A model generated the notes under the pieces. The model saw only the letters and a program-made list of their open reading frames with translations. It ran no database searches and was not told where the DNA came from. Both the position numbers and the translations under genes were made by a program. A stretch of DNA of 64,000 nucleotides, from positions 806,001 to 870,000 of the forward strand of contig NZ_CP097291.1 in the NCBI RefSeq assembly GCF_027595165.1, in the 5' to 3' direction. Shown piece after piece: positions 63,635 to 64,000 of this stretch (position 1 is its first letter; every line of letters starts with the position of its first letter). The DNA comes from Providencia sp. PROV188. GTDB taxonomy: Bacteria; Pseudomonadota; Gammaproteobacteria; Enterobacterales; Enterobacteriaceae.

Positions 63635-64000
63635 ATGACTAAACAAGATAGTTCAACAACCATCATTGATATCGCCAAACGCGCGAATGTGACCGATATT
63701 ACGGTATCTCGAGCTTTTAATCACCCAGAATTGGTAAAAAAAGAGACGCGAGAAAAAATACTCGCTATCGCGCAAGAATTAAATTATGTCCCCAATGTAT
63801 TTGCTCGGAATTTAAAGAATAAAAATAGCCGCATTATTGGGGTTGTTACGGACAGTACCTTTAACCCGTTCTATGTTGTATTAATCCAGACGGTTTCCCG
63901 CTTAGCGAAAGAGAAAGGGTATCAGGTGATGATCTTTGATACCGATAGCGATGAAAAAGCCGAGCAAACGGCTATTGAAACCTTAGTCAGCTATAAGGCT
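63635..64000 (+). CDS. LacI-family transcription regulator (5' part only)
   Basis: ATG 63635 opens a frame to the window edge, 122 codons. Residues about 8-60 form a LacI-type HTH and hinge: TIIDIAKRANVTDITVSRAFNHPELVKKETREKILAIAQELNYVPNVFARNLK. The start of the periplasmic-binding-protein-like domain follows (RIIGVVTDSTFNPFYVVLIQ). The regulon cannot be inferred as downstream genes are cut off. It resembles the GntR/IdnR type of LacI proteins in its N-terminus. Confidence 0.9.
   Translation, partial: MTKQDSSTTIIDIAKRANVTDITVSRAFNHPELVKKETREKILAIAQELNYVPNVFARNLKNKNSRIIGVVTDSTFNPFYVVLIQTVSRLAKEKGYQVMIFDTDSDEKAEQTAIETLVSYKA

Overview
The window is chromosomal DNA from a low-GC enterobacterium, most likely Morganellaceae and probably Providencia. 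The reasons are enterobacterial housekeeping genes (ffs, hha-tomB, dnaQ/rnhA, tktA, epd-pgk-fbaA), an MR/P-type fimbrial operon ending in an MrpJ-like regulator as in Proteus, and several ERIC elements. The genus is an inference; no search was run.

Layout. 1-5.2 kb: the end of mdlA, mdlB, tesB, a YbaY-like lipoprotein, 4.5S RNA (ffs), hha and tomB; glnK-amtB, which E. coli has between mdlB and tesB, is absent. 5.7-10.2 kb: mltD, gloB, a yafS-like methyltransferase, rnhA, dnaQ and tRNA-Asp. 11.0-21.6 kb: an accessory type I secretion locus next to that tRNA. It holds a strong promoter, a structured leader, a small lipoprotein, a 1633-residue adhesin (BapA-type prefix, nine about 92-residue Ig-like repeats, VWA domain) and its TolC/ABC/HlyD exporter. 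22.0-27.8 kb: tktA, then epd-pgk-fbaA preceded by a Cra-like operator.

28.4-38.7 kb: a complete chaperone-usher fimbrial operon on the minus strand in MR/P order (major pilin, second pilin, usher, chaperone, three minor subunits, tip adhesin, MrpJ-like regulator). There are two departures. No MrpI-type invertase is seen; a PsaE/PsaF-like transmembrane regulator pair lies upstream instead. And a multi-TM protein resembling O-oligosaccharyltransferases/O-antigen ligases (PglL/WaaL/Wzy superfamily) sits between adhesin and MrpJ-like gene. This is the best candidate for an undescribed system: a glycan-transfer enzyme dedicated to a chaperone-usher fimbria.

38.9-54.0 kb: a complete 4-hydroxyphenylacetate catabolic cluster (hpaR divergent from hpaG1-G2-E-D-F, then a Bcr-type MFS gene and a succinate-semialdehyde dehydrogenase, then hpaH-I-X-A-B-C). 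It converts 4-HPA to pyruvate and succinate semialdehyde, and the embedded dehydrogenase would oxidise the latter to succinate. It is peppered with ERIC elements, three of them clustered after hpaR.

54.3-64 kb: a BetT-like choline transporter, an LEA-like lipoprotein, the phosphoethanolamine transferase eptC/cptA, a Kch-like potassium channel, ccmA-ccmB without the rest of the ccm operon, a thioredoxin with a tandem hexapeptide expansion, a TauE/SafE permease, and the start of a LacI-family regulator cut by the window edge.
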